DNA of 64,000 nucleotides, from the NCBI GenBank assembly GCA_034004685.1, contig JAVEWG010000006.1:56682-120681 (forward strand), read 5' to 3'. The stretch is from JAEUNX01 sp034004685. GTDB taxonomy: Bacteria > Pseudomonadota > Gammaproteobacteria > Burkholderiales > Rhodocyclaceae. A model generated the notes under the pieces. The model did not search any database and was not told the DNA's origin. It saw only the letters and a list, made by a program, of their open reading frames with translations. How positions within the stretch are numbered: position 1 is the stretch's first letter; each line of letters begins with the position of its first letter. This document shows, piece by piece, positions 8,603 to 17,381 of the stretch. A program made the translations under genes and the position numbers.

Positions 8603-10336
8603 ATGGATCAAGCTGTGCTGATCGCCCTGGTAGATCAGCTTCGCGCTCAGGGGCGTGAAGCCAGTACCGTGGAGTTCAAGTCCAACTGGGATCTGCCGCG
8701 TGACATAGGCGAGTACTTGTCTGCCTTGGCCAATTCGGCGGTGTTGGAGCGACACGACCATGCTTATTTGGTATGGGGCGTGAATGACAAGACACACCAG
8801 GTCACAGGCACCACGTTCAAGCCGTTCGCTGCCAAGGGGGACGGCAATCACCCGCTGATCATGTGGCTGACCCAGTCCACGTCGCCGAAGCCGGATTTCG
8901 AGTTCTACGAGGTGCAGCACCCTCAAGGGGCGGTCGTGCTTCTGGATATCAAGACACCCCGAACAGCGCCGTTGGCGTTCGCTGGGGTTCGCTATATCCG
9001 TATCGACAGCCACAAGACGAAACTCAGCGACCACCCTGACAAGGAATTGCGCATTTGGGATTTGTTGGGGCAAAAGTCCGACTGGTCTGGCGAGATTGTG
9101 GCGGACGCGACGCTGGACGACTTGGACCCCGAGGCGTTGGATGCCGCACGCAGACGCTTTACCGAATACCTGCTCAAGGCCGAGCCAGACACCGCTCGGC
9201 ATGAGCATATTCGGGCCGAAGCGCAAGGCTGGGATGTCGTGACCCTGCTGAACAAGGCCCGCATCACCAAAGCCGGGCGCATCACGCGCGCGGCGCTGCT
9301 GTTGCTGGGCAAGGATGAGTCCGCCCACTTTCTGGCGCCCGTGGACGCCAAGCTGAGCTGGATTTCGCGTAACGCACAGAACGTAACAGGTTCATCGCAC
9401 CCCTACGGCATGCCGTTTCTGCTGGCCACCGACCAGATTTTCAGGCGCATCCGCAACGAGGCCATTGAGGCCATGCCTGACGGCACGCTGTTTCCAGTGG
9501 CCTTGCAACGTTACGATTCCTGGGTCATTCGGGAAGCCCTGCACAACTGCGTGGCACACCAGGACTATCGCCTGGGCGGCAAGGTGAACGTGGTCGAGCA
9601 CCCCGACAAGTTGGTGTTCACGAATCTGGGGCAGTTCATCCCTCCCAGCGTGGAATGGATGCTGGAGCACCAATCGCCGCCTGAGCACTACCGCAACCAG
9701 TGGCTCATCGACGGCATGATCCGCCTGCGGATGATTGACCAGGTGGGCAGCGGTATTCGACGCATGTTCCAGACCCAGCGCGATCGCTACTTTCCGTTGC
9801 CCGACTTCGTATTTGAAGTGACTGAGCAGGGCCACCCGCGTGTGGAAGTGACGATCCCTGGGCAGGTTCTGGATGTGAAGTACACCCAGTTGCTGATGAA
9901 GCGCGCCGACTTGGAGTTGCGCCAGGTGTTGTTGCTCGACAAGGTGCAGAAGAAGCGCCCCTTGGCTCTAGAAGATATTCGCCAGTTGAAGGCGCTCAAG
10001 TTGATCGAGGGGCGTTCCCCCAACTTCTTTGTGTCTGCCAAAGTGGCGGAATGGGCGGATCAGAAGGCCAGCTACATCCGCAACAAGGGCTTGGATGACG
10101 GTTACTACCGCAAGCTGGTCACCGACTATTTGAAGAAGTACGGGCAGGCCACTCGCAAGGACATGGACGAGCTGTTGTTGGCGAAGCTGCCCGATGTGCT
10201 GGATACCACCCAGAAGGCACACAAGATTCGCAACCTGCTGCAAGCCATGCGGCGTGATGAACTGATTCACCGCACCGGGCCCAAGGCAACGGCGATCTGG
10301 CGTTTGGGTGCGGGGCAGCCTGATGCTCAAAGCTAA
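8603..10336 (+). CDS. AlbA_2 domain / RecG-like ATP-binding protein
   Basis: The 577-residue protein starts with MDQAVLIALVDQL two bases after the mod stop. Residues about 20-140 form an AlbA_2 (Schlafen-like) putative nucleic-acid-binding domain, with the signature EFKSNWDLP and an ordered AlbA core. Residues about 310-400 form an HATPase-like region (NCVAHQDYRLGG, then KLVFTNLGQFIPP), the arrangement of proteins often misnamed ATP-dependent DNA helicase RecG. A winged-helix-like C-terminus follows. Such proteins recur in defence loci and as regulators. Its DNA is less GC-rich (31 of 60 in 9001-9060) than res (39 of 60 in 11401-11460), suggesting separate acquisition. It splits the usual mod-res pair. 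Role unknown. Confidence 0.82.
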   Translation: MDQAVLIALVDQLRAQGREASTVEFKSNWDLPRDIGEYLSALANSAVLERHDHAYLVWGVNDKTHQVTGTTFKPFAAKGDGNHPLIMWLTQSTSPKPDFEFYEVQHPQGAVVLLDIKTPRTAPLAFAGVRYIRIDSHKTKLSDHPDKELRIWDLLGQKSDWSGEIVADATLDDLDPEALDAARRRFTEYLLKAEPDTARHEHIRAEAQGWDVVTLLNKARITKAGRITRAALLLLGKDESAHFLAPVDAKLSWISRNAQNVTGSSHPYGMPFLLATDQIFRRIRNEAIEAMPDGTLFPVALQRYDSWVIREALHNCVAHQDYRLGGKVNVVEHPDKLVFTNLGQFIPPSVEWMLEHQSPPEHYRNQWLIDGMIRLRMIDQVGSGIRRMFQTQRDRYFPLPDFVFEVTEQGHPRVEVTIPGQVLDVKYTQLLMKRADLELRQVLLLDKVQKKRPLALEDIRQLKALKLIEGRSPNFFVSAKVAEWADQKASYIRNKGLDDGYYRKLVTDYLKKYGQATRKDMDELLLAKLPDVLDTTQKAHKIRNLLQAMRRDELIHRTGPKATAIWRLGAGQPDAQS

Positions 10337-10439
10337 GTTCGACTCGCAAGCCGTGGCTAGCAATCGAATAGACAGTAACTTATTGATTTTTTTGTTTTCT
10401 TTTTGACGAACGAGCCTAGAAATGAGAGATGGCTGAGCA

Positions 10440-13400
10440 ATGAAACTCCACTTCGAGCCCAATCTCGACTACCAACTCCAGGCCATCGAGTCCGTCTGCG
10501 ACCTTTTCCGGGGGCAGGAGATCTGCCGCACCGAGTTCACGGTGACGATGCCCCGACAGGCGGCCATCGCCGGTGAAGAGCTCTCCGATCTGGGCCTGGG
10601 CAACCGGCTGACATTGCAGGACGACCAACTGCTGGAAAACCTGCAGGGCGTGCAACTCCGCAATGCGCTTGCGCCAAGCGGCCAGCTGTCGCGGTCGGAC
10701 TTCAACTTCACGGTCGAAATGGAGACCGGCACCGGCAAGACCTACGTCTACCTGCGCACGGTCTTCGAGCTGAACAAGCGCTACGGCTTCACCAAGTTCG
10801 TCATCGTGGTGCCGTCGGTGGCCATCAAGGAGGGCGTCTACAAGTCGCTGCAGATCACAGAGGAGCACTTCAAGAGCATGTACGCCGGCGTGCCGGTGGA
10901 CTTCTTCCTCTACGACTCCAGCAAGCTGGGCCAGGTGCGCAACTTCGCCACCAGCGCCACCATCCAGATCATGGTGGTGACGGTGGGCGCCATCAACAAG
11001 AAGGAGGTGAACAACCTCTACAAGGACAGCGAGAAGACCGGCGGCGAGAAGCCCATCGACCTCATCCGCGCCACAAGGCCCATCGTCATCGTGGACGAGC
11101 CCCAGAGCGTGGACGGTGGCCTCAGCGGCGCCGGCAAGGCCGCGCTGGACGCGATGAACCCGCTGTGCACGCTGCGGTACTCGGCCACCCATGCCAACAA
11201 GCACCACATGGTGTACCGGCTGGACGCGGTGGACGCCTACGAGCGCAAGCTGGTCAAGCAGATCGAGGTGGCGGCGGCCACCATCGAAGACGCGTTCAAC
11301 AAGCCCTACGTGCGCCTGCTGGAGGTGAGCAACAAGAAGGGCATCTCGGCCAAGGTGGAACTGCACGTGCAGACGGCCACCGGCGCCAAGCCGCAAGTGC
11401 TGACCGTCAACGACGGCGACGACCTGGAGCAGTTGGCCAAGCGCGCGGTGTATGCCGACTTCCGCGTGGGCGAGATCAACACCGCCAAGGGCGAAGAGTT
11501 CATGGAGCTGCGCTACCCCGGTGGCGAGGTCTATCTGGCCCTGGGGCGGGCCCATGGCGAGGTGGACGCCCTGGCCGTGCAGCGCGAGATGATCCGGCGG
11601 ACCATCAAGGAGCACCTGGAGAAGGAGAAGCTGCTGCGGCCCAAGGGCATCAAGGTGCTTTCGCTGTTCTTCATCGAGTCGGTGGCGCGGTACCGCCAGT
11701 ACGACAAGGACGGCAACCCGGTCAAAGGCGACTACGCCCGTATCTTCGAGGAGGAGTACCGGCGGGCCGCGAAGCTGCCGGCCTTCCAGAGCCTGTTCGG
11801 CGAGGTGGACCTGGCGCAGCAGGCTGCCGCCGTGCACGACGGCTACTTCTCCATCGACAAGAAGGGCCGCTGGGCCGACCCCGAGCTGGACAAGGAAGGC
11901 GGCCTGAAGAATGAGACCAGCCGCGCCGACGCCGAGCGCGGCTACAACCTCATCATGAAGGAGAAGGAAAAGCTGCTGAGCTTCGACACGCCGCTGAAGT
12001 TCATCTTCTCCCACTCGGCGCTGAAGGAAGGTTGGGACAACCCCAACGTCTTTCAGATCTGCGCCCTGCGCGAGATGGGCAGCGAACGCGAGCGCCGCCA
12101 GACCCTGGGCCGGGGCCTGCGCCTGTGCGTCAACCAGGACGGTCAGCGCGTCTACGGGCACGATGTGAACCGGCTGACGGTGATCGCGACCGAGTCGTAC
12201 CAGGAGTTCGCCGACCAGCTCCAGAAGGAAATCGAGGCCGACACCGGCATCCGGTTCGGCATCGTCGAGCAGCACCAGTTCGCCACCATCGCCATCACCA
12301 CGCCCGACGGCAAGGTGGCCCCGCTGGGCGTGGAGCGGTCCTTGTGCCTGTGGGACCACCTGCGCGCTGCCGGCCACATCGACGCCAAGGGCAAGGTGCA
12401 GGACTCGCTGAAGACCGCCCTGAAGGACGGCAAGCTGGCCCTGCCGGAGGCCTTCGAGCCGTACCGGGGGCAGGTGACCGAGCTGCTGCGCAAGGTGACT
12501 GGCCGCGTGGAGGTGAAGAACCGCGACGACCGCGAGACCGTGCCGCTGCGCAAGGGTGCCGACGGCAAGGCGGTGACGCTCAGCGAGGACTTCAAGGCGC
12601 TGTGGGACCGCATCAAGCACAAGACCACGTACCGCGTGCAGTTCGACAACGACAAGCTCATCCGTGACTGCACGGCGGCGCTGACCCGTGACCTGCACAT
12701 CGCCCGCGCCCGGCTGCAGTGGCGCAAGGCGGAAATCGGCATCGGCAAAGCGGGGGTGGAGGCCACCGAGGTGGCTGGTGCATCGACGGTGGTGCTGGAC
12801 GAGGCGGACATCGAGCTGCCGGATCTGCTGACCGACCTGCAGGACCGCACGCAACTGACCCGCCGGACGCTGGTCAAGATCCTGACCGAGTGCGAGCGGC
12901 TGGACGACTTCAAGCGCAACCCGCAGCAGTTCATCGAGCAGGCGGCCGAGATCATCAACCGCTGCAAGCGCATGGCCCTGGTGGACGGCATCCGCTACCA
13001 GCGCCTGGGCGACGACGCGGTCTGGGCCCAGGAGCTGTTCGAGACCGAGGAGCTGACCGGCTACCTGACCAACATGCTGCGGGACACCAAGCGCTCGATT
13101 TACGAGCACGTGGTCTACGACTCGGCCACCGAGCGCGACTTCGCCGATGCGCTGGAGAAGGACGACGACGTGGTGCTGTACGCCAAGCTGCCCGGCTGGT
13201 TCAAGGTGCCCACGCCGCTGGGCAGCTACAACCCCGACTGGGCCGTGCTGGTCAACAAGGACGGCACCAGGCGCCTGTACTTCGTGGTCGAGACCAAGAG
13301 TAGCCTGTTCACCGACGACCTGCGCAACAAGGAGAGCGCCAAGATCGAGTGCGGCAAGGCGCATTTCCAAGCTCTGGCGGTAGACGCAAACCCGGCGAGA

Positions 13401-13442
13401 TATGTTGTCGCAAGAAATCTCTCCGACGTCTTTTCTGAGTAA
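10440..13442 (+). CDS. res: Type III restriction endonuclease subunit Res
   Basis: The 1000-residue Res protein combines a superfamily 2 translocase with a C-terminal nuclease. Walker A METGTGKTYVYL lies near residue 95, the DEAD-like box IVDEPQSVDGG near residue 219, ALKEGWDNPNVFQI near residue 528, and motif VI RRQTLGRGLRL near residue 552. The PD-(D/E)xK nuclease near residues 930-965 shows NPDWAVLV followed by FVVETKSS, giving the D...ExK triad. The enzyme cleaves after collision of translocating complexes when sites are unmethylated. A 103-bp gap with a T-rich stretch (10379-10406) separates it from the AlbA_2 gene, so res may have its own promoter. It appears intact and full length. Confidence 0.95.
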   Translation: MKLHFEPNLDYQLQAIESVCDLFRGQEICRTEFTVTMPRQAAIAGEELSDLGLGNRLTLQDDQLLENLQGVQLRNALAPSGQLSRSDFNFTVEMETGTGKTYVYLRTVFELNKRYGFTKFVIVVPSVAIKEGVYKSLQITEEHFKSMYAGVPVDFFLYDSSKLGQVRNFATSATIQIMVVTVGAINKKEVNNLYKDSEKTGGEKPIDLIRATRPIVIVDEPQSVDGGLSGAGKAALDAMNPLCTLRYSATHANKHHMVYRLDAVDAYERKLVKQIEVAAATIEDAFNKPYVRLLEVSNKKGISAKVELHVQTATGAKPQVLTVNDGDDLEQLAKRAVYADFRVGEINTAKGEEFMELRYPGGEVYLALGRAHGEVDALAVQREMIRRTIKEHLEKEKLLRPKGIKVLSLFFIESVARYRQYDKDGNPVKGDYARIFEEEYRRAAKLPAFQSLFGEVDLAQQAAAVHDGYFSIDKKGRWADPELDKEGGLKNETSRADAERGYNLIMKEKEKLLSFDTPLKFIFSHSALKEGWDNPNVFQICALREMGSERERRQTLGRGLRLCVNQDGQRVYGHDVNRLTVIATESYQEFADQLQKEIEADTGIRFGIVEQHQFATIAITTPDGKVAPLGVERSLCLWDHLRAAGHIDAKGKVQDSLKTALKDGKLALPEAFEPYRGQVTELLRKVTGRVEVKNRDDRETVPLRKGADGKAVTLSEDFKALWDRIKHKTTYRVQFDNDKLIRDCTAALTRDLHIARARLQWRKAEIGIGKAGVEATEVAGASTVVLDEADIELPDLLTDLQDRTQLTRRTLVKILTECERLDDFKRNPQQFIEQAAEIINRCKRMALVDGIRYQRLGDDAVWAQELFETEELTGYLTNMLRDTKRSIYEHVVYDSATERDFADALEKDDDVVLYAKLPGWFKVPTPLGSYNPDWAVLVNKDGTRRLYFVVETKSSLFTDDLRNKESAKIECGKAHFQALAVDANPARYVVARNLSDVFSE

Positions 13443-13774
13443 CCGGTTTCATCCAGCCCTTGGCGTTTATGAACTATCAATAGCTTGGATTGGCAAGACT
13501 CATCTCGTGGAGATGGTCTGACGCTAGCTCCGGCCTGCCACTCGCGAAGACGTGGCGAGGTCGGATTCAGGATCGAGGGGAAGTGGCGCCTTTTGGGGTG
13601 GAACGGAACCTTAAGCCCCCTCGCCACCTCGTGATCACCTCCGCGCTGGCCAACAGTGTTGTGACGGCAAAGCAGCCGCCCGACAATGGCACAATGAATC
13701 CAGCAGGCCAAGCCTGCGCAGCTAAATAAAAATACTAAGTATTTACGCAAATTAATCAATAACTTAAATCGCAG
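13443..13774. other. Intergenic stretch between res and xthA
   Basis: No convincing coding sequence is seen in these 332 bases. A short hairpin (GCAGGC-CAA-GCCTGC, 13703-13717) and a near-palindrome AATACT-A-AGTATT (13731-13743) lie just before xthA in the AT-rich last 60 bases, which probably contain the xthA promoter. The switch here from defence genes to housekeeping genes makes this the likely right edge of the island, but no attachment-site repeat or integrase was found. Confidence 0.4.
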
Positions 13775-14536
13775 ATGAAAATCGCCACCTGGAATGTGAA
13801 TTCCCTCAAGGTCCGCCTGCCCCACGTGCTGGACTGGCTGGCCATGGAACAACCGGATGCCCTGGGCCTCCAGGAACTCAAGTGCGAGGACAAGGCCTTT
13901 CCCCTGGCGGAGATCGAAGCCGCCGGCTACCGGGCGGTGTTCAACGGCCAGAAAACCTACAACGGGGTAGCGCTCCTCACCCGCGCCGAAGCCACCGAGG
14001 TGGCCCGGGACATCCCCGGTTTTGCCGATGAGCAAAAGCGGGTCATCGCCGCCACGGTGGGCGGAGTGCGGGTGATCAGCGCCTATTTCCCCAACGGCCA
14101 GGCGGTGGGCTCGGATAAATTCCAGTACAAGATGGAATGGCTGGCGGCCCTCGCAGCCTGGCTCAAGGACGAGCTGGCCCGCCACCCCAGGCTGGTGCTG
14201 GCCGGCGACTACAACATCGCCCCCGAGGACCGGGACGCCTCCCCGGAGTGGAAGGAGGAAATCCATGTTTCTGCCCCCGAGCGGGCCGCCTTCCAGGCCC
14301 TCCAGGCCCTGGGTCTGACAGACGCCTTCCGGCTCTTCGAACAACCCGAGAAGAGCTACTCCTGGTGGGACTACCGGATGGGCGCCTTCCGCCGCAACTT
14401 CGGGCTGCGCATCGATCACCTGCTGGTTTCCGCCGAACTGGTGCCCGCCTGCCGGGCCTGCCGGGTGGACAAGGCCCCCCGCAAGCTGGAGCGCCCTTCG
14501 GACCACGCCCCGGTGGTACTCGAACTGGCGCGGTGA
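13775..14536 (+). CDS. xthA: Exodeoxyribonuclease III
   Basis: The 253-residue enzyme is a standard-length ExoIII/AP endonuclease of base excision repair, acting on abasic sites and 3' blocked ends. Family landmarks are complete: TWNVNSLKVRLPH near the N-terminus (metal-binding Asn), LQELKCED with the metal-binding Glu near residue 34, GDYNIAPEDRD near residues 143-153, and RIDHLLVS near residue 212 with the catalytic Asp-His. The next gene starts inside its stop codon (GTGA), so it is translationally coupled to an alpha/beta hydrolase. Confidence 0.96.
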   Translation: MKIATWNVNSLKVRLPHVLDWLAMEQPDALGLQELKCEDKAFPLAEIEAAGYRAVFNGQKTYNGVALLTRAEATEVARDIPGFADEQKRVIAATVGGVRVISAYFPNGQAVGSDKFQYKMEWLAALAAWLKDELARHPRLVLAGDYNIAPEDRDASPEWKEEIHVSAPERAAFQALQALGLTDAFRLFEQPEKSYSWWDYRMGAFRRNFGLRIDHLLVSAELVPACRACRVDKAPRKLERPSDHAPVVLELAR

Positions 14537-15252
14537 GGGCCGACTCCGTTGGCGTGGTGCTGCTCCACGGAAAATGGAGCCAGCCCCCCCATCCCCACGC
14601 CCCCCTGGCCCAGGCCCTGGCCGCCGCTGGCCACCGGGTCATGAACCCGGAACTGCCCTGGTCCCTCAAGCGCCTCTACGACGCCCCCTTTGAAGCCGCC
14701 CTGGCGGAAATCGGCGCGGCGGTGGCCCACCTGCGCCAGGCCGGCTACCCCCGGGTGGCGCTGGCCGGCCACAGCCTGGGGGCCTGCGCCGCCCTGGCGG
14801 CGGCCCGTTGCGTTGCCGTAGACGGCGTGGTGGTGATGGCCCCGGCCCACTTTCCGGAGCGACTGGCGGCCGAAGGCCACACCACCGCCAGCCTGGCCGC
14901 CGCCCGGCAGGCCACGGCGACGGGGGACACCCGGCGCTTGGCGGTGGTGGACGTGAACCAGGGCGCGCCCCGCCGCCTCAAGGTACGTCCGGACATCTAT
15001 CTGAGCTACTTCGATCCCGCCGGCCCGGCCTGCTGGCCCGCCAACGCCCGGCGGCTACCCGCCCGCCTGCCCCACCTGTGGCTGGTGGGGGCGGAAGACC
15101 CAGCCCGGGCCCTGGGGATGGACTATGCTTTCGGCCACACCCCCGCCGGCCCCCAGCGCCGCTATCTGGAAATCCCCGGCGGCCACCCTGACACCCCCGG
15201 CCTCGCGGCCCCCTTGATCCTGGACTGGCTCAGCCACCTGCCCCCGCCATGA
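14533..15252 (+). CDS. Alpha/beta hydrolase family protein
   Basis: The 239-residue protein starts at a GTG overlapping the xthA stop. GVVLLHGKW near the N-terminus is the oxyanion-hole strand, and AGHSLGACAAL near residues 76-86 is the nucleophile elbow with Ser; a late His lies in IPGGHPDTPG. There is no signal peptide, so it is probably cytoplasmic. The substrate cannot be predicted; serine hydrolases of this size include esterases, thioesterases and lactonases. The downstream regulator starts four bases before its stop, so xthA, this gene and the regulator form one overlapping unit. Confidence 0.8.
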   Translation: MRADSVGVVLLHGKWSQPPHPHAPLAQALAAAGHRVMNPELPWSLKRLYDAPFEAALAEIGAAVAHLRQAGYPRVALAGHSLGACAALAAARCVAVDGVVVMAPAHFPERLAAEGHTTASLAAARQATATGDTRRLAVVDVNQGAPRRLKVRPDIYLSYFDPAGPACWPANARRLPARLPHLWLVGAEDPARALGMDYAFGHTPAGPQRRYLEIPGGHPDTPGLAAPLILDWLSHLPPP

Positions 15253-15902
15253 CCGACGCCGCCCTCCTCGCCCAGCGCTACCCCCTGATCGATGCCCTGC
15301 CTGAGCCCGCCCGTGCCCGCCTGCTGGCCCAGGCCCGCTGGCTGCGGGTGCCCGCCGGCACCGTGCTGTTCGACGACCGGCAAAGCTGCGAAGGCTTTCC
15401 CTTCGTGGTGGAAGGCTCGATCCGGGTCCTCAAGGCCGCCCCCAACGGCCGGGAGCTGCCCCTCTACCGGGTGGGCCCGGGGGAAACCTGCATCATTTCC
15501 TCCGCCTGCCTGCTGGGCCAGGAGGACTACAACGCCCGGGGCATCACCGAGCGCGACACCCTGCTGATGCTCCTGCCCAAACCCGCCTTCGACGAACTGC
15601 TGGCGGAGCCGGGTTTCCGGGGCTTCGTCTTTCACCTCTTCGCCGAGCGCATCGCCGATCTCATGCAGCTCATCGAGGAAGTGGCCTTCCACAAACTGGA
15701 CCAGCGCCTGGCCGCCCTTCTTCTGGGCAAGGGCCGGCGGCTCCATACCACCCACCAGCAACTGGCGGACGAACTGGGCAGCGTGCGGGAAATCGTCAGC
15801 CGCCTGCTCAAGGGCTTTGCCGCCCAAGGCCTGGTGCGGCTAGGCAGGGAACAGCTCGAAATCCTGGATCCGGCGGGATTACGCAAGATGGCGGGCGGGT
15901 AA
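15249..15902 (+). CDS. Crp/Fnr family transcriptional regulator
   Basis: The 217-residue protein has an N-terminal cyclic-nucleotide-binding-like beta barrel (about residues 20-130), a dimerisation helix (FHLFAERIADLMQLIEEVAF) and a C-terminal winged helix. The recognition helix lies in LADELGSVREIVSRLLKGF, near residues 171-190. The N-terminal iron-sulfur cysteines of FNR are absent. Two cysteines in GETCIISSACLLG sit where some related regulators sense redox or sulfur species, which is only a suggestion. It overlaps the hydrolase gene by four bases. Its targets are unknown. Confidence 0.88.
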   Translation: MTDAALLAQRYPLIDALPEPARARLLAQARWLRVPAGTVLFDDRQSCEGFPFVVEGSIRVLKAAPNGRELPLYRVGPGETCIISSACLLGQEDYNARGITERDTLLMLLPKPAFDELLAEPGFRGFVFHLFAERIADLMQLIEEVAFHKLDQRLAALLLGKGRRLHTTHQQLADELGSVREIVSRLLKGFAAQGLVRLGREQLEILDPAGLRKMAGG

Positions 15903-15973
15903 GGCCCCACGGCCCCCGCCCGGCAAGCCATCGGAGACTGCCCTGCATCCCACTGCAAGCCTGTTGTAAGATC

Positions 15974-16001
15974 GGGGGGTGGGCTTCGAAGCCCACCCCC
16001 C
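15974..16001. terminator. 28-bp perfect palindrome, terminator-like hairpin
   Basis: A perfect inverted repeat with 14-base arms, centred on TTCGAA at 15985-15990 and ending in a run of six G and six C, lies 71 bp after the regulator stop. The stem would be very stable, but no T run follows on either strand, so it may be a non-canonical terminator or a repeat element. It separates the regulator from the acyl-CoA dehydrogenase genes. Confidence 0.5.
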
Positions 16002-16114
16002 CATCGAATCAAGCCCTCGCCGTCCCAAGGCCGCCTGCGCCTCCCGCTCGCCTGCCACCTTTCCCGGGACGACTCGGCGAGCCCCTGCCCACATCCCATT
16101 GGAGGAAGAATTCT

Positions 16115-17290
16115 GTGGATTTTGAATTTACCAAAGAAGAACAGGCGTTTCGCGCCGAAGCCGCGGCGTTCATCGCCGAGCATGCCGCCACCCCCGGGGT
16201 CCGGCACGACAACAACTACGGCACCCGCTACGTGGATACGGCGCCCCGCCGGCAATTCATGAAGGAGCTGGCCAAGAAGGGCTACCTGGGCATGTGCTGG
16301 CCCAAGGAATACGGCGGCCGGGGAATGAGCGAAGTCTATGACTACCTGCTCAACGAAGAACTGGCCGTCCAGGGTCTGGCCAGCACCGGCAAGGGCGTGG
16401 GCACCATTGGCCGGACCTTCATCCTGCGGGGCACCGACGAGCAGAAGAAGAAGTTCCTCCCCCAGATCCTCAAGGGCGAGATCGAATGGGCCATTGGCTA
16501 TACCGAGCCGGATTCCGGCTCCGACCTGGCCTCCCTGAAGCTCAAGGCGGTGCGGGAAGAAGGCGGCTGGCGCATCAATGGCCAGAAGCGCTTCACCAGT
16601 TCGGCCCACTTCGCCGATTGGTATTTTTTCGCCGCCCGCACCAGCTCCGACGGTCCTAAGCACCAGGGGGTCACCCTGTTCATCCTGGAGATGAACGCGC
16701 CGGGCCTCACGGTAAACCCCATGATGTGCATGGACGGCGAGCGCACCAACGAGGTGTTCTTCGACGACGTGTTCGTCCCTGACAATCAGGTGCTCGGCGA
16801 ACTGGGCAAGGGTTTCCAGTACATCTCCCAGGCCCTGGACTTCGAGCGCCACATCATGCTGTCCTTCGGCATCTTCCAGCGCATGTACAACCTCTACCTG
16901 GACTGGGTGAAGACCGCCACCCGGGACGGCAAGCCGGTGAGCAAGGATCCGGCCGTGCGCAAGACCCTGGCCCGCCTCACCATGAAGCTGGAAATGGGGC
17001 GTCTGCTGAACCTCAAGGTGGTCGCCACCAAGGATCCCCAGCAAGCCTCCATCACCTCGGCCATGAACAAGCTGTACCTTTCCGAATTCGCCCACGCGGT
17101 CTCCAACGGCGCCCTCGACACCATGGGGCCCGGCTCCTGGCTGGCCCTGGGCGACCCGGACGCACCGGCCGATGGCGTGTTCGAGCAGATCCGGCGCACC
17201 GCCATCCTCCTGACGGTGGGCGGCGGCACCAGCGAGATCCAGCGCAACATCATCGCCCGCCGGGGCCTCGGACTGCCCAACCCCACCTGA
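16115..17290 (+). CDS. Acyl-CoA dehydrogenase, first subunit
   Basis: The 391-residue flavoenzyme starts at a GTG 5 bases after GGAGGAAGAA. The family core is clear: AIGYTEPDSGSDLASL, the FAD/substrate loop, and GGGTSEIQRNIIARRGLG near the C-terminus. The position that holds the catalytic Glu in medium-chain enzymes (E of Y-E-G-T) is Gly here (GGGT). Glu244, in LDFERH, is a candidate base at the position used by isovaleryl-type and steroid FadE enzymes. A second, divergent dehydrogenase gene follows 91 bp later. Such pairs often form heterotetramers in breakdown of steroid or dicarboxylic acyl-CoA. Substrate not assigned. Confidence 0.9.
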   Translation: MDFEFTKEEQAFRAEAAAFIAEHAATPGVRHDNNYGTRYVDTAPRRQFMKELAKKGYLGMCWPKEYGGRGMSEVYDYLLNEELAVQGLASTGKGVGTIGRTFILRGTDEQKKKFLPQILKGEIEWAIGYTEPDSGSDLASLKLKAVREEGGWRINGQKRFTSSAHFADWYFFAARTSSDGPKHQGVTLFILEMNAPGLTVNPMMCMDGERTNEVFFDDVFVPDNQVLGELGKGFQYISQALDFERHIMLSFGIFQRMYNLYLDWVKTATRDGKPVSKDPAVRKTLARLTMKLEMGRLLNLKVVATKDPQQASITSAMNKLYLSEFAHAVSNGALDTMGPGSWLALGDPDAPADGVFEQIRRTAILLTVGGGTSEIQRNIIARRGLGLPNPT

Positions 17291-17381
17291 TGGCCTGACC
17301 CAGAAACGATCCCCGGCGCCCGCCTGCCCGGCAAGACGGCCTGGCGGCCCCTGACATTCACGCGATTCAAGGAAACAGAAC

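Noticed and set aside
10416..13370. 984-codon open frame on the minus strand opposite res
   Set aside because: It is an antisense shadow of a high-GC gene; its translation is repetitive (H, L, V, Q, G), has no domain, while the plus strand has all Res motifs.
3..13442. BREX or DISARM system
   Set aside because: No PglZ, BrxC, BrxL, DrmA/B or similar gene is visible; methyltransferase and nuclease are of the type III kind.
13490..13729. 79-codon frame after res
   Set aside because: No start signal or similarity; it ends in the xthA promoter region.
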